Shown piece after piece: positions 22,934-30,500 of a stretch of DNA of 32,051 nt. The notes beneath the pieces are model-generated. The model ran no database searches. It saw only the letters and a program-made list of their open reading frames with translations, and was not told the DNA's origin. Position 1 is the stretch's first letter; every line of letters starts with the position of its first letter. A program made the translations under genes and the position numbers. This DNA comes from DASSJM01 sp049587975 (GTDB lineage Bacteria > Actinomycetota > UBA4738 > HRBIN12): the NCBI GenBank assembly GCA_049587975.1, contig JBAVEY010000011.1, forward strand, positions 1-32,051, written 5' to 3'.

Positions 22934-24637
22934 ATGGATCACGCCGGGCATCACGGGTGGAGTCACGGGACGGGTCCCTTCTCCCGGGACACGTCCGGTC
23001 TGCCCGAGGCGGCTCCGAGGCGGGACGTCGTCCTCGAGCATGATGACGAGTTCGAGCTCGGGATCGGCGCGGTCGTCAAGAGGATCGGCGACGCGAACGT
23101 CCGGATGCTCGCGTACAACGGATCGATCCCCGGGCCGACGCTCCGCGTGCGGCAGGGCGCGGAGATCGTCGTCCACGTCACGAACCACGGCGACGTCGAC
23201 GCGACCGTGCACTGGCACGGCCTGCGTCTGGAGAACCGGTACGACGGCGTGCCGCACGACACGCAGAAGCCGATCCCGGTGGGTGGGGACTTCACCTACC
23301 GCGTCCGGTTCCCGGACGAGGGGCTCTACTGGTACCACCCGCACATCCGCGAGGACTACACCCAGGACATGGGCCTGTACGGAAGCATCGTCGTCGAGCC
23401 GAGCGACCCCGGCTACTGGCCGCCCGTCGACCGCGACGTCGTCCTCACGATCGACGACATCTCGATCGAGGACGGGCAGGTCGAGGCGTACCAGCGATCG
23501 GGTCCCGACCACGTCGCGATGGGTCGGTTCGGCAACGTCTTCCTCGTCGACGGACGGACCGACTGGCGGCTCGACGTCGCACGGGGCATGGTCGTCCGCT
23601 TCTACCTCACGAACACCGCGAACACCCGCGTGTTCGACCTCTGGATCACGGGCGCGGCGGTGAAGCTCGTCGGCGGTGACAGCGGTCGGTACGAGTGGGA
23701 GACCTTCGTGGACGACGTCGTGATCGCGCCGTCCGAGCGGGCGGTGGTGGACGTCCGGTTCGACACGCCGGGCGAGGTTGCGCTCGAGCATCGGACGCCG
23801 GATAAGGTGTACCGGCTCGGAACGATCGACGTCGGCTCCGAGCCGGCGACCTCCTCGGCCGCCGCGTCGTTCGTGACGCTGCGCCGGAGCCCCGAGCTCG
23901 AGGTCGAGCGTGGGCGCATCGCCGACGACCTCGAGCGCGAACCGGACAAGGTTCTGGCGCTCGTCGCCGAGATGGACATACCCGCGCAGCCGCGGGAGCA
24001 CCGGGCTCAGGACCGTCCCGCCTTCGCCTGTCCGATGGATCCCGAGGTGGTGAGCGAAGGCCCCGACCGATGCCCGAAGTGCGGGATGAAGCTGCTGCCG
24101 ATCGGGTTCGTCCCGGCTGCGCTCGAGCTGCTGGAACGGAAGGACGAACCTCACGGAACCCTCGACGCATCCGAGCAGGACGACCACGCGATGCACGGCC
24201 ACGCCGAGGGCAGCGTCGAGTGGGAGGACGCGATGCCCGGGGTCAACCGGATGACCGACACGACCAACATGCGGTGGATGCTGGTGGATCGTCAGACCGG
24301 ACGGTCGAACGTCGGGATCGACTGGTCGTTCACGGTGGGGGACCGGGTCAAGATCCGGATCGTGAACGAGATGGACTCGGACCATCCGATGCATCACCCG
24401 ATCCACTTCCACGGGGCCGGCCGCTTCCTCGTGCTGTCGCGGGACGGGGTCGAGGAGCCGAACCTCGTGTGGAAGGACACGGTCCTGGTGCGGACCGGCG
24501 AGATCGTGGACATCGTGCTCGACGTGTCGAACCCGGGTCCGTGGATGGCCCACTGCCACATCGCAGAGCACGCCGAGAGCGGGATGATGTTCAGCTTCAA
24601 CGTCGCCCGCGGCGGCGGCGGGGCGCCGGAGCCGTAG
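22934..24637 (+). CDS. Multicopper oxidase with embedded heavy-metal-binding domain
   Basis: 567 residues. Copper-site motifs are complete: HWHG (93-96), WYHPH (133-137), HPIHFHG (488-494) and HCHIAEHAESGM (540-551) with the type 1 Cys541 and axial Met551. Between the second and third cupredoxin domains (about 362-392) is an inserted FACPMDPE...CPKCGMKLL unit, the heavy-metal-binding domain usually found at the start of copper or silver P-type ATPases. A stop lies four codons before ATG 22934 and the N-terminus is His-rich (MDHAGHHGWSHG) with no Sec or Tat signal, which is unusual. It may oxidise Cu(I), Fe(II) or phenols. Probably heads a metal-linked gene run. Confidence 0.9.
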   Translation: MDHAGHHGWSHGTGPFSRDTSGLPEAAPRRDVVLEHDDEFELGIGAVVKRIGDANVRMLAYNGSIPGPTLRVRQGAEIVVHVTNHGDVDATVHWHGLRLENRYDGVPHDTQKPIPVGGDFTYRVRFPDEGLYWYHPHIREDYTQDMGLYGSIVVEPSDPGYWPPVDRDVVLTIDDISIEDGQVEAYQRSGPDHVAMGRFGNVFLVDGRTDWRLDVARGMVVRFYLTNTANTRVFDLWITGAAVKLVGGDSGRYEWETFVDDVVIAPSERAVVDVRFDTPGEVALEHRTPDKVYRLGTIDVGSEPATSSAAASFVTLRRSPELEVERGRIADDLEREPDKVLALVAEMDIPAQPREHRAQDRPAFACPMDPEVVSEGPDRCPKCGMKLLPIGFVPAALELLERKDEPHGTLDASEQDDHAMHGHAEGSVEWEDAMPGVNRMTDTTNMRWMLVDRQTGRSNVGIDWSFTVGDRVKIRIVNEMDSDHPMHHPIHFHGAGRFLVLSRDGVEEPNLVWKDTVLVRTGEIVDIVLDVSNPGPWMAHCHIAEHAESGMMFSFNVARGGGGAPEP

Positions 24638-24666
24638 TCGCCCTCGAACGGTCGAGCTCGGTCGGT

Positions 24667-24697
24667 TTGACGCCGGTCCGCTCGATGGTTCTATCGG
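24667..24697 (+). promoter_or_regulatory. Possible promoter with long spacer before the YHS gene
   Basis: TTGACG (24667-24672), 19 bases, TATCGG (24692-24697). A 19-base spacer is typical of MerR-controlled promoters, and a MerR-like HTH is encoded two genes on. Weak evidence by itself. Confidence 0.3.
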
Positions 24698-24734
24698 GGA
24701 TGGGTATCGATGGACGTGCTGTTGGGAGGAAACG

Positions 24735-24884
24735 ATGGCGATGGTGACGGATCCCGTGTGCGGGATGCAGATCGAGCCGGACGATGCCGCGGGCACGATC
24801 GACTATCAGGGCACGACCTACTACTTCTGCTCTCAGGCGTGTCATGACGCGTTCGAGGCGGATCCCGCGTCCTACGTCTCGTGA
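24735..24884 (+). CDS. YHS-domain mini-protein
   Basis: 49 residues, one YHS/TRASH-like metal-binding unit: TDPVCGMQIEPDDA, TIDYQGTTYYFCSQACHDAF, then EADPASYVS. Three Cys (C9, C32, C36) would bind copper or a similar ion. GGGAGGA precedes ATG 24735. The stop overlaps the GTG of the cyclase gene (GTGA), so the two are made together. YHS units are usually fused to copper ATPases or oxidases; here it is free-standing between an oxidase and a signalling enzyme. Confidence 0.88.
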   Translation: MAMVTDPVCGMQIEPDDAAGTIDYQGTTYYFCSQACHDAFEADPASYVS

Positions 24885-26098
24885 GTCCTGATGAGTTGAC
24901 GGCCGATGAGGTCGCGGAGCGGGCGGGGACGACGCCGGCGAGGGTCGGGGAGCTCGTCGATCTCGGCATCCTCGAACCTACGGACGTCGGGTCGTTCCGT
25001 CGCCTCGACGTCCTCCGGACCCGCGTGGTGGCCGATCTGGAAGCGATGGGTCTCGAGCCGAAAGGGGTCGCGGCCGCGCTCCGGTCCGGCCACCTCTCGC
25101 TCGGCTACCTCGAGAGCGCGGGACGACGGCACCCGCGTTCAGACCGGACCTTCGCCGAGGTCGCCGAGGACATCGGCGTTCCGTTCGCAACGCTCGAGCG
25201 GATCTACGTCGCGTTCGGGCTCGCGAGCCCCGCCGCCGACGAACGGATCCGCGAGGAGGACCTGCAGGTGATCAGGACGATGCCGGTGCTCTTCCGAGCC
25301 GGTGTCGATGAGGGAGACGTGCTCCGCGTGGCTCGCGTCTGGGGGGAAGGCGCGCGGCGGGTCGCCGAGTACCTGACGCACTACTTCCACACGGTCGTCG
25401 AGGAGCCGTTCCGGCGGCGGGGGCTGGGTGACAACCAGGCCTTCGAGGCGGCGATCCGCGAGGTCGGCCTGCGGATGGGACGGTCGGGCGAGGAGATGCT
25501 CGCCTGGCTCTACCGCCGACACTCGGAGACGTACATGACGCAGCACCAGTTCGACCACGCCGAGACCGCGCTCGAGGAAGCCGGTGTCCACGAGCGGAGC
25601 GCGCCGCACCCGGGGGCCGCCGCCTTCGCCGACCTGTCCGGCTACACCCGGCTCACGGAGGAGGCGGGCGATGCGGTCGCGGCGGGCGTGTCGCTCAAGC
25701 TCTCGGTCGTCGTGAGCGAGATCGCCGCTCGTCATCGCGGAACGGTGGTCAAGATGTTGGGCGATGGCGTCCACTTCCATTTCGGCGAACCGCGAGATGC
25801 GGTGCTCGCGTCGCTCGATATCGTCGAGACGGTCCGCCCGCAGGGGCTCCCACCGGCACACGTCGGCATCGAAGCCGGACCGATGATCTACGACGAGGGC
25901 GACTACTTCGGTCGGACGGTGAACGTGGCGGCACGGATCGCGGCGCAGGCCGGACCCGATCAGGTCTTCGTGGGGGAGGGCTTCGCGGGACTCGTGGCAC
26001 CGGAGCGGTTCCGACTGGTCGAGGTCGGCGCCTTCGAGCTGAAGGGGATCGCGGAGCCGATGACCCTGTACCAGGCGCTCCGCGACGGTGATGACTGA
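24881..26098 (+). CDS. Adenylate cyclase with MerR-like HTH and regulatory domain
   Basis: 405 residues. N-terminal MerR-like helix-turn-helix (about 5-70: TADEVAERAGTTPARVGELV...), a helical regulatory middle (about 85-235) like the adenylate-cyclase regulatory domain of actinobacterial enzymes such as Rv1264, and a class III catalytic domain (about 245-402). Catalytic features: metal Asp250 in FADLSGYTRLTEE, Lys291 and Asp295 in VKMLGDGVHFHF, and the FGRTVNVAARI segment carrying Asn and Arg. All are present, so it should make cAMP. GTG 24881 overlaps the YHS stop; the stop overlaps the next ATG by one base. Confidence 0.9.
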   Translation: MSPDELTADEVAERAGTTPARVGELVDLGILEPTDVGSFRRLDVLRTRVVADLEAMGLEPKGVAAALRSGHLSLGYLESAGRRHPRSDRTFAEVAEDIGVPFATLERIYVAFGLASPAADERIREEDLQVIRTMPVLFRAGVDEGDVLRVARVWGEGARRVAEYLTHYFHTVVEEPFRRRGLGDNQAFEAAIREVGLRMGRSGEEMLAWLYRRHSETYMTQHQFDHAETALEEAGVHERSAPHPGAAAFADLSGYTRLTEEAGDAVAAGVSLKLSVVVSEIAARHRGTVVKMLGDGVHFHFGEPRDAVLASLDIVETVRPQGLPPAHVGIEAGPMIYDEGDYFGRTVNVAARIAAQAGPDQVFVGEGFAGLVAPERFRLVEVGAFELKGIAEPMTLYQALRDGDD

Positions 26099-26397
26099 TG
26101 TCGGACGTCCTGGTCATCGGTGGGGGCCAGGCGGGCCTCGCGATGGGCTACCACCTCGCCCGTCGGGAGATCCCGTTCTCGATCGTCGATGCGGGTCCGG
26201 AGGTCGGTCACGCGTGGCGGTCACGGTGGGACTCGCTCACGCTGTTCACACCGTCGCAGTACGACGGCCTGCCGGGGAAGCCGTTCCCGAACACGAGCCG
26301 GAGCGTTTGGCAGACCGTCGAACGGGAACGTGTCGGCTGGTCTGTCCGTCGTTCTCGCGGCGCCCTCGCACGCGAGAAGGACCCGAGGAGGGGAGCG
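26098..26397 (+). pseudogene. N-terminal stub of a flavin-dependent monooxygenase, joined in frame to the next gene
   Basis: The first 65 residues are the FAD-binding start of a flavin monooxygenase/NAD(P)/FAD oxidoreductase: VLVIGGGQAGLAMGYHLARR, FSIVDAGPEVGHAW, DSLTLFTPSQYDGLPGKPFP. The remaining 300 or so residues are missing; the text then becomes basic and unstructured and continues in frame, with no stop, into the iron-permease-like gene at 26398. It cannot be a working oxidoreductase. A deletion between two neighbouring genes is the simplest explanation. Confidence 0.65.
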
Positions 26398-26769
26398 ATG
26401 AGCACGAGCGAGCAACGACCGCGCGGGGTGGACCGAACCTTCGGTTCGTTCGCGAGCTGGGTCGCGAAGTGGACCGGGAGCCATTGGGCGTTCATCATCG
26501 CGGCGGCCCTGGTGCTCGCGGTGCTGGTGGCGACCGACGTGGCCATGACCAACCTCCTCATCTCGATCGTGACGCTGCTCATGGTGTTCGTGCTTCAGAA
26601 CACGCAGAACCGCCACTCCGCCGCGCTGCACCTGAAGCTCGACGAGATGGTCCGGGCCGAGCCGGATGCCCGCGACGAGATCCGCGGGGCGGAGTCGAAG
26701 TCCGAACGGGAGATCCTTGAGCTGACGCGCGAGGATGCCGACGCCCCCGTGCCCTCCACCGGCGGATAG
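26398..26769 (+). CDS. Low-affinity iron permease-family small membrane protein
   Basis: 123 residues from ATG 26398, which has its own strong GAGGAGGGGAG site. SFASWVAKWTGSHWAFIIAA, two hydrophobic segments (about 28-50 and 52-67), then the signature LLMVFVLQNTQNRHSAALHL and KLDEMVRAEPDARDE match the low-affinity iron permease family (PF04120-type). The name comes from yeast Fet4; bacterial members are about this size and their transport role is unproven. It lies downstream of the oxidoreductase stub and in the same frame, so a longer fused product is conceivable. Confidence 0.78.
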   Translation: MSTSEQRPRGVDRTFGSFASWVAKWTGSHWAFIIAAALVLAVLVATDVAMTNLLISIVTLLMVFVLQNTQNRHSAALHLKLDEMVRAEPDARDEIRGAESKSEREILELTREDADAPVPSTGG

Positions 26770-26805
26770 CGCGAGCGCTCTTCGGTGCGGGACGCGATCT
26801 CGCGA

Positions 26806-27750
26806 CTACGGGTCGGAAAGACCCGAGCCTCGGACCGGTCGTGTTCGTAACGCACCTCGCTCCCCGCTCCGAGGCTCCGTGCTCCCGTTCGAGGTCGGAT
26901 CGGCCCGAGCGGTCGCGGTGAGCGCGGTGTCTGCGGGTGCCCCGAATCGCAATAGCCGACCTCCGAACGCCACCGCGCAGATGCCGAACCACGACCAGCC
27001 GATCGCGAGCCCGGCCAGCACGTCGGAGAACCAGTGCACGCCGAGGAGGACCCGGGTGCAGCCGACGGCGATGCCGATCGCGACCGCCGCGCCCGCGAGC
27101 GCCGCTCGGGCCCTTGGGGAGCTGGCGATGCCGAGCACGAGGGCTACGGCCAGATAGGTGGCGGCCGCGGCCGTCGTGTGACCGCTCGGGAACGACGTCC
27201 CACTGAAGTCCGCGCGTGGACGGATGTCCGGCCGGGCGCGATCGATCGCGGTCTTGATCGTGTTCGAGATCAGGATCTGCCCGACGACGACGGACGCGAC
27301 GAGGAGCGGGATGACGGGTCTGCGGAACCGCCAGAGGCCGTAAACGGAGATCGCGACGCCGACCACGAGGATCGTCGTGGTATCGGCGAGGTGCGTGATC
27401 GCGCCGAGCACGTCGTCGGACAGGGGTGTGGCGCGTTCGTCCGCCCATATCTCGACCGCGTGGTCGACGTCCACGAGCCCCGCGTCGCGCCTGATCGTCC
27501 ACGCGAGGAGGCCAACAACGATCCCGGCGACCACGAGGCCGATCAGCGCGACGGTCAGTGCCAGGCCGGTGGCCTTCGCCGGATCCATCCGGTCGCGCAC
27601 GAACGATCCCGGGCCGCTCCGGGCCCGCAGGTCCTCCTCGACGGCCTCGCTGACGTCGAGCGCGGGGTCGGCGTGCGGCCACCGAGCGATCAGGAGGAAC
27701 GCGGTGAGACCGGCGACGGTACTCACGAGCAGGGCGAGCAACAGGACCAA
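26806..27750 (-). CDS. PAP2-family membrane phosphatase
   Basis: 314 residues. Type 2 phosphatidic acid phosphatase family with all three motifs: KTAIDRARP (Lys166, Arg173), PSGH (188-191, SFPSGHTTAA) and CTRVLLGVHWFSD (Arg233, His239, Asp243). Five or six membrane helices. It probably removes phosphate from phosphatidic acid, phosphatidylglycerophosphate or undecaprenyl pyrophosphate at the outer face. TTG 27748-27750 is chosen because GGAGG lies eight bases upstream and a membrane helix starts there. It is transcribed away from a second PAP2 gene across 73 bases. Confidence 0.88.
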   Translation of the reverse strand: MVLLLALLVSTVAGLTAFLLIARWPHADPALDVSEAVEEDLRARSGPGSFVRDRMDPAKATGLALTVALIGLVVAGIVVGLLAWTIRRDAGLVDVDHAVEIWADERATPLSDDVLGAITHLADTTTILVVGVAISVYGLWRFRRPVIPLLVASVVVGQILISNTIKTAIDRARPDIRPRADFSGTSFPSGHTTAAAATYLAVALVLGIASSPRARAALAGAAVAIGIAVGCTRVLLGVHWFSDVLAGLAIGWSWFGICAVAFGGRLLRFGAPADTALTATARADPTSNGSTEPRSGERGALRTRPVRGSGLSDP

Positions 27751-27787
27751 ACGCGATACCTCCGTCGGATCGATCCAGCATCGCGAG

Positions 27788-27815
27788 GTTTCCCCGGGCG
27801 AGTTCCGTGGGAAAC
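27788..27815. promoter_or_regulatory. Inverted repeat between the divergent PAP2 genes
   Basis: GTTTCCC (27788-27794) and GGGAAAC (27809-27815), perfect seven-base arms, 14-base gap, ending nine bases before ATG 27824. A second short palindrome, GGATCGATCC, lies at 27767-27776. Candidate operators for coordinated control of both directions. Confidence 0.45.
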
Positions 27816-27823
27816 ACCCCCAC

Positions 27824-28630
27824 ATGGAAGGGAGCCTCTTCGAAGCCAAGCCTGACAGCCTGCCCGATCGGCTCGCCCGGCGGTCGCGAACGCGACGACC
27901 GATCGTCGTGGGCTCGGCGGTGGCGGCCGTCGGATACGTCGTCGTGACCGCCCTGCTGGTCGGGATCGGCCTGCTCCTTACGAAGCTCCTCCTCGACGGA
28001 GCGGTTGGGCGATGGGACGCCTCGATCACCCACTGGTTCTTCGACCGGCGGACGCCGGTGTTCGACGCGGTCACCGGATGGGGGTCGAGGCTCGGCGACA
28101 CCGTCGCGGTGGTCGCCATCGCGGCGCTGGCCGTCGTCATCCTCGCGATCGGGCGACACCGGGCGCACATCGGGTTCCTGATCGCCGGGCTCGTGATCGA
28201 GGTGACGTCGTTCTTGACGACCACGTTCCTGATCGATCGCGAGCGTCCGACGGTGACCCATCTCGACGCCGGACCCCCCACCTCGAGCTTCCCGTCCGGG
28301 CACACCGCGGCGTCCGTCGTCCTCTACGTGGGGTTGGCGATCATCATCACGTCGCTGATCGGCAACCGTGTCGTCCGGGCGCTCGCGTGGGTCGTAGCGA
28401 TCGGCCTGCCGGTCGGCGTGGGGCTGTCGCGCATCTACCGGGGGATGCACCACCCGACGGACGTGATCGGCGCCGCGATCGGTGCCGTCGCGTGTCTCGC
28501 GTTCGCACTCTTGGCGACCCGCACGGGTGTCGCGGTGGCGGAGGCGTACACCGAGACCGGCTCGCTCACGTCGACCGCACCACCGATCAGCCTTCCGACC
28601 GGCCCCGTTGACGTCCAGGCGGCTCCGTGA
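27824..28630 (+). CDS. PAP2-family membrane phosphatase heading the phospholipid operon
   Basis: 268 residues, about six membrane helices. Motifs: TTTFLIDRERP (Arg141), FPSGHTAAS (157-160) and SRIYRGMHHPTD (Arg203, His209, Asp213). The Lys normally seven residues before the first motif Arg is Thr134, as also seen in some bacterial subgroups. Likely substrates are lipid phosphates such as phosphatidic acid. The weak ribosome site leaves the start slightly uncertain. Its stop overlaps the GTG of the lipid kinase gene (GTGA): phosphatase and kinase would act on opposite sides of the diacylglycerol/phosphatidate balance. Confidence 0.87.
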   Translation: MEGSLFEAKPDSLPDRLARRSRTRRPIVVGSAVAAVGYVVVTALLVGIGLLLTKLLLDGAVGRWDASITHWFFDRRTPVFDAVTGWGSRLGDTVAVVAIAALAVVILAIGRHRAHIGFLIAGLVIEVTSFLTTTFLIDRERPTVTHLDAGPPTSSFPSGHTAASVVLYVGLAIIITSLIGNRVVRALAWVVAIGLPVGVGLSRIYRGMHHPTDVIGAAIGAVACLAFALLATRTGVAVAEAYTETGSLTSTAPPISLPTGPVDVQAAP

Positions 28631-29514
28631 CCTCCGTCGGCGTGATCGCGCACACCGCCAAGGAGCTCGGCGGCGGCCTGCCCCGGCTTCGCAAGACCCT
28701 CGCTGCGTTCGGCATCATGGATCCACCCTGGGTGGAGGTACCCAAGAGCAAGTATGTGCCCGATCGCGCGACGGCCCTCGTCGATGATGGCGTCGACCTC
28801 CTCTTCGTCTGGGGCGGCGACGGCACCGTGCAGCGCGCCATCGATGCGCTCGCCGGTCGTCCCGTCACCGTCGCGATCCTGCCCGCCGGCACCGCCAACC
28901 TGCTGGCCACGAACCTCGGGCTCCCCACGGATCTCGAGGAGTGCGTCCGGATCGGTCTCCACGGGGCCCGCCGCACGCTCGACGTCGGCAAGGTCAACGG
29001 GGAGCACTTCGCGGTGATGGCCGGCGCCGGACTGGACGCGATGATGATCCGCGACGCCGATGCGGGTCTGAAGGACAAGGTCGGTCGGATCGCGTACGTG
29101 TGGACCGGAGTGAAGAACGTACCGTTGGAAGCGGTCGAGATGACGATCGACGTCGACGGCGAACGCTGGTTCAAGGACAAGGCGAGCTGTGTCCTCGTCG
29201 GGAACGTCGGAGACGTCCTCGGCGGGCTGTCCGTCTTCCCGAACGCGACGCCCGACGATGGGCGACTCGATATCGGCGTGGTGACGGCGGATGGGTGGTG
29301 GGACTGGACCAGAACCCTTGGACGATCCGTCCTCGGTGACGTGGGCAGGTCGCCGTTCGTGCAGACGACCACCGCGCGCTCCATCGACGTGCGCCTGAAG
29401 GACCCGCTCCCGTATCAACTCGACGGCGGCGACCGGAAGCAGACGAGGAAGCTGAAGATCAGGGTGAAGCCAGGGGCCATCACGGTCTGTGTGCCGGAGG
29501 AGGGAAGCCGATGA
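28627..29514 (+). CDS. Diacylglycerol/lipid kinase family protein
   Basis: 295 residues. DAGK catalytic domain with the nucleotide loop FVWGGDGTVQRAI (GGDGT 63-67), LPAGTANLLATNLGLP, LDVGKVNGEHFAVMAGAGLDA, and C-terminal lobe FPNATPDDGRLDIGVV and QLDGG. Phosphorylates diacylglycerol or a related lipid with ATP at the inner membrane face. GTG 28627 overlaps the PAP2 stop, and its own stop overlaps the ATG of the BrkB gene; all four genes of the run are linked by four-base overlaps. The exact lipid substrate is not predictable. Confidence 0.92.
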   Translation: MTSVGVIAHTAKELGGGLPRLRKTLAAFGIMDPPWVEVPKSKYVPDRATALVDDGVDLLFVWGGDGTVQRAIDALAGRPVTVAILPAGTANLLATNLGLPTDLEECVRIGLHGARRTLDVGKVNGEHFAVMAGAGLDAMMIRDADAGLKDKVGRIAYVWTGVKNVPLEAVEMTIDVDGERWFKDKASCVLVGNVGDVLGGLSVFPNATPDDGRLDIGVVTADGWWDWTRTLGRSVLGDVGRSPFVQTTTARSIDVRLKDPLPYQLDGGDRKQTRKLKIRVKPGAITVCVPEEGSR

Positions 29515-30500
29515 GCTCCGCGAACCACGTTCCCGAGACCTGGAACCTGACCGGATCCGATGCCAAGGAAACCCTCTCGACGACCGGGAACGGACGTCTG
29601 CTGAGGGACGCGTTCGAGCGCCTACGGGCGTCGGACGGGTTCAGCCACGCGCGCTCGATGGCGTTCGCGACGTCGCTCATCCTGGTGCAGGGAGTCATCG
29701 CGCTCGTCGGGCTCGCGAGTGCGATCGGGACTGGACGGGTGAGCGACGCCATCGTCGGGATGCTCCAGGACGTCTTCCCGGGACCGGCGGGCACCGTCCT
29801 TACGGACGCCGTCAAGCAGGCGCACCAGGCCGGCGGGCACAACCGTTCGCTGGCCCTGACGCTGGGACTGGTCGGCGCCATCATCACCGGGACCACCCTG
29901 CTTGGGCAGATCGAGCGGGCTATGAACCGCCTGTACGGGGTCGAACGCGACCGTCCCACGCTGAGGAAGTACGGTCGCGCCTTCGTGCTGACGATGAGCG
30001 CCGGCGTCCTGGCGGTGGTCGCCTTCATGGTCATGACGCTCGGCCGGGGCGCGGGCGCGTTGTTCAACGACCCCGTCGCGAGGGATGTGTGGAACATCGT
30101 CCGCTGGCCGCTCGCCTTCGCCATGCTGATCGGAGCGACCGCGTGCATCTTCCGCTGGAGCCCACGCCGCCACCAGCCCGACTGGTCGTGGCTGGCGATA
30201 GGCGCCCTCCTGTCGGTCGTGCTGGTCGTCATCGTCACGATGGCGCTGAGCGGGATGTTCCTGCTCAGTTCGACCTTCGGGCAGACGTACGGACCGCTGG
30301 CCGGGTTCGTGGCGCTGTTGCTCTGGACCTTGCTGACGTCGAGCGCGCTCCTGTACGGCGTCGCCATCGCCGCCCAGCTGGAGGCCGTTCGTGCTGGGGT
30401 TCCCGCACCTCGCCGGCCGGCCGAGCCCGACGCGAGCCCGTCCGACGGTCCGCGATCCGAGGCCAGGTCACGACCGGCCGCGGTCGGCGCCGCACCGTGA
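29511..30500 (+). CDS. YihY/BrkB-family membrane protein
   Basis: 329 residues. Family signs: early GFSHARSMAFATSLILVQGV, a second helix region with GAIITGTTLLGQIERAMNRLYGV, and later FRWSPRRHQPDWSWLAIGAL and YGPLAGFVALLLWTLLTSSALLYGVAIAAQLEA; about six membrane helices. The role of YihY/BrkB is not settled; once called ribonuclease BN in error, it is now linked to envelope lipid handling, including anionic phospholipid transport for the related proteins in Gram-negatives. Its place between a lipid kinase and a phospholipase D protein supports a lipid role here. The last 30 residues are Pro/Ala/Arg-rich and disordered. Confidence 0.9.
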   Translation: MSSANHVPETWNLTGSDAKETLSTTGNGRLLRDAFERLRASDGFSHARSMAFATSLILVQGVIALVGLASAIGTGRVSDAIVGMLQDVFPGPAGTVLTDAVKQAHQAGGHNRSLALTLGLVGAIITGTTLLGQIERAMNRLYGVERDRPTLRKYGRAFVLTMSAGVLAVVAFMVMTLGRGAGALFNDPVARDVWNIVRWPLAFAMLIGATACIFRWSPRRHQPDWSWLAIGALLSVVLVVIVTMALSGMFLLSSTFGQTYGPLAGFVALLLWTLLTSSALLYGVAIAAQLEAVRAGVPAPRRPAEPDASPSDGPRSEARSRPAAVGAAP

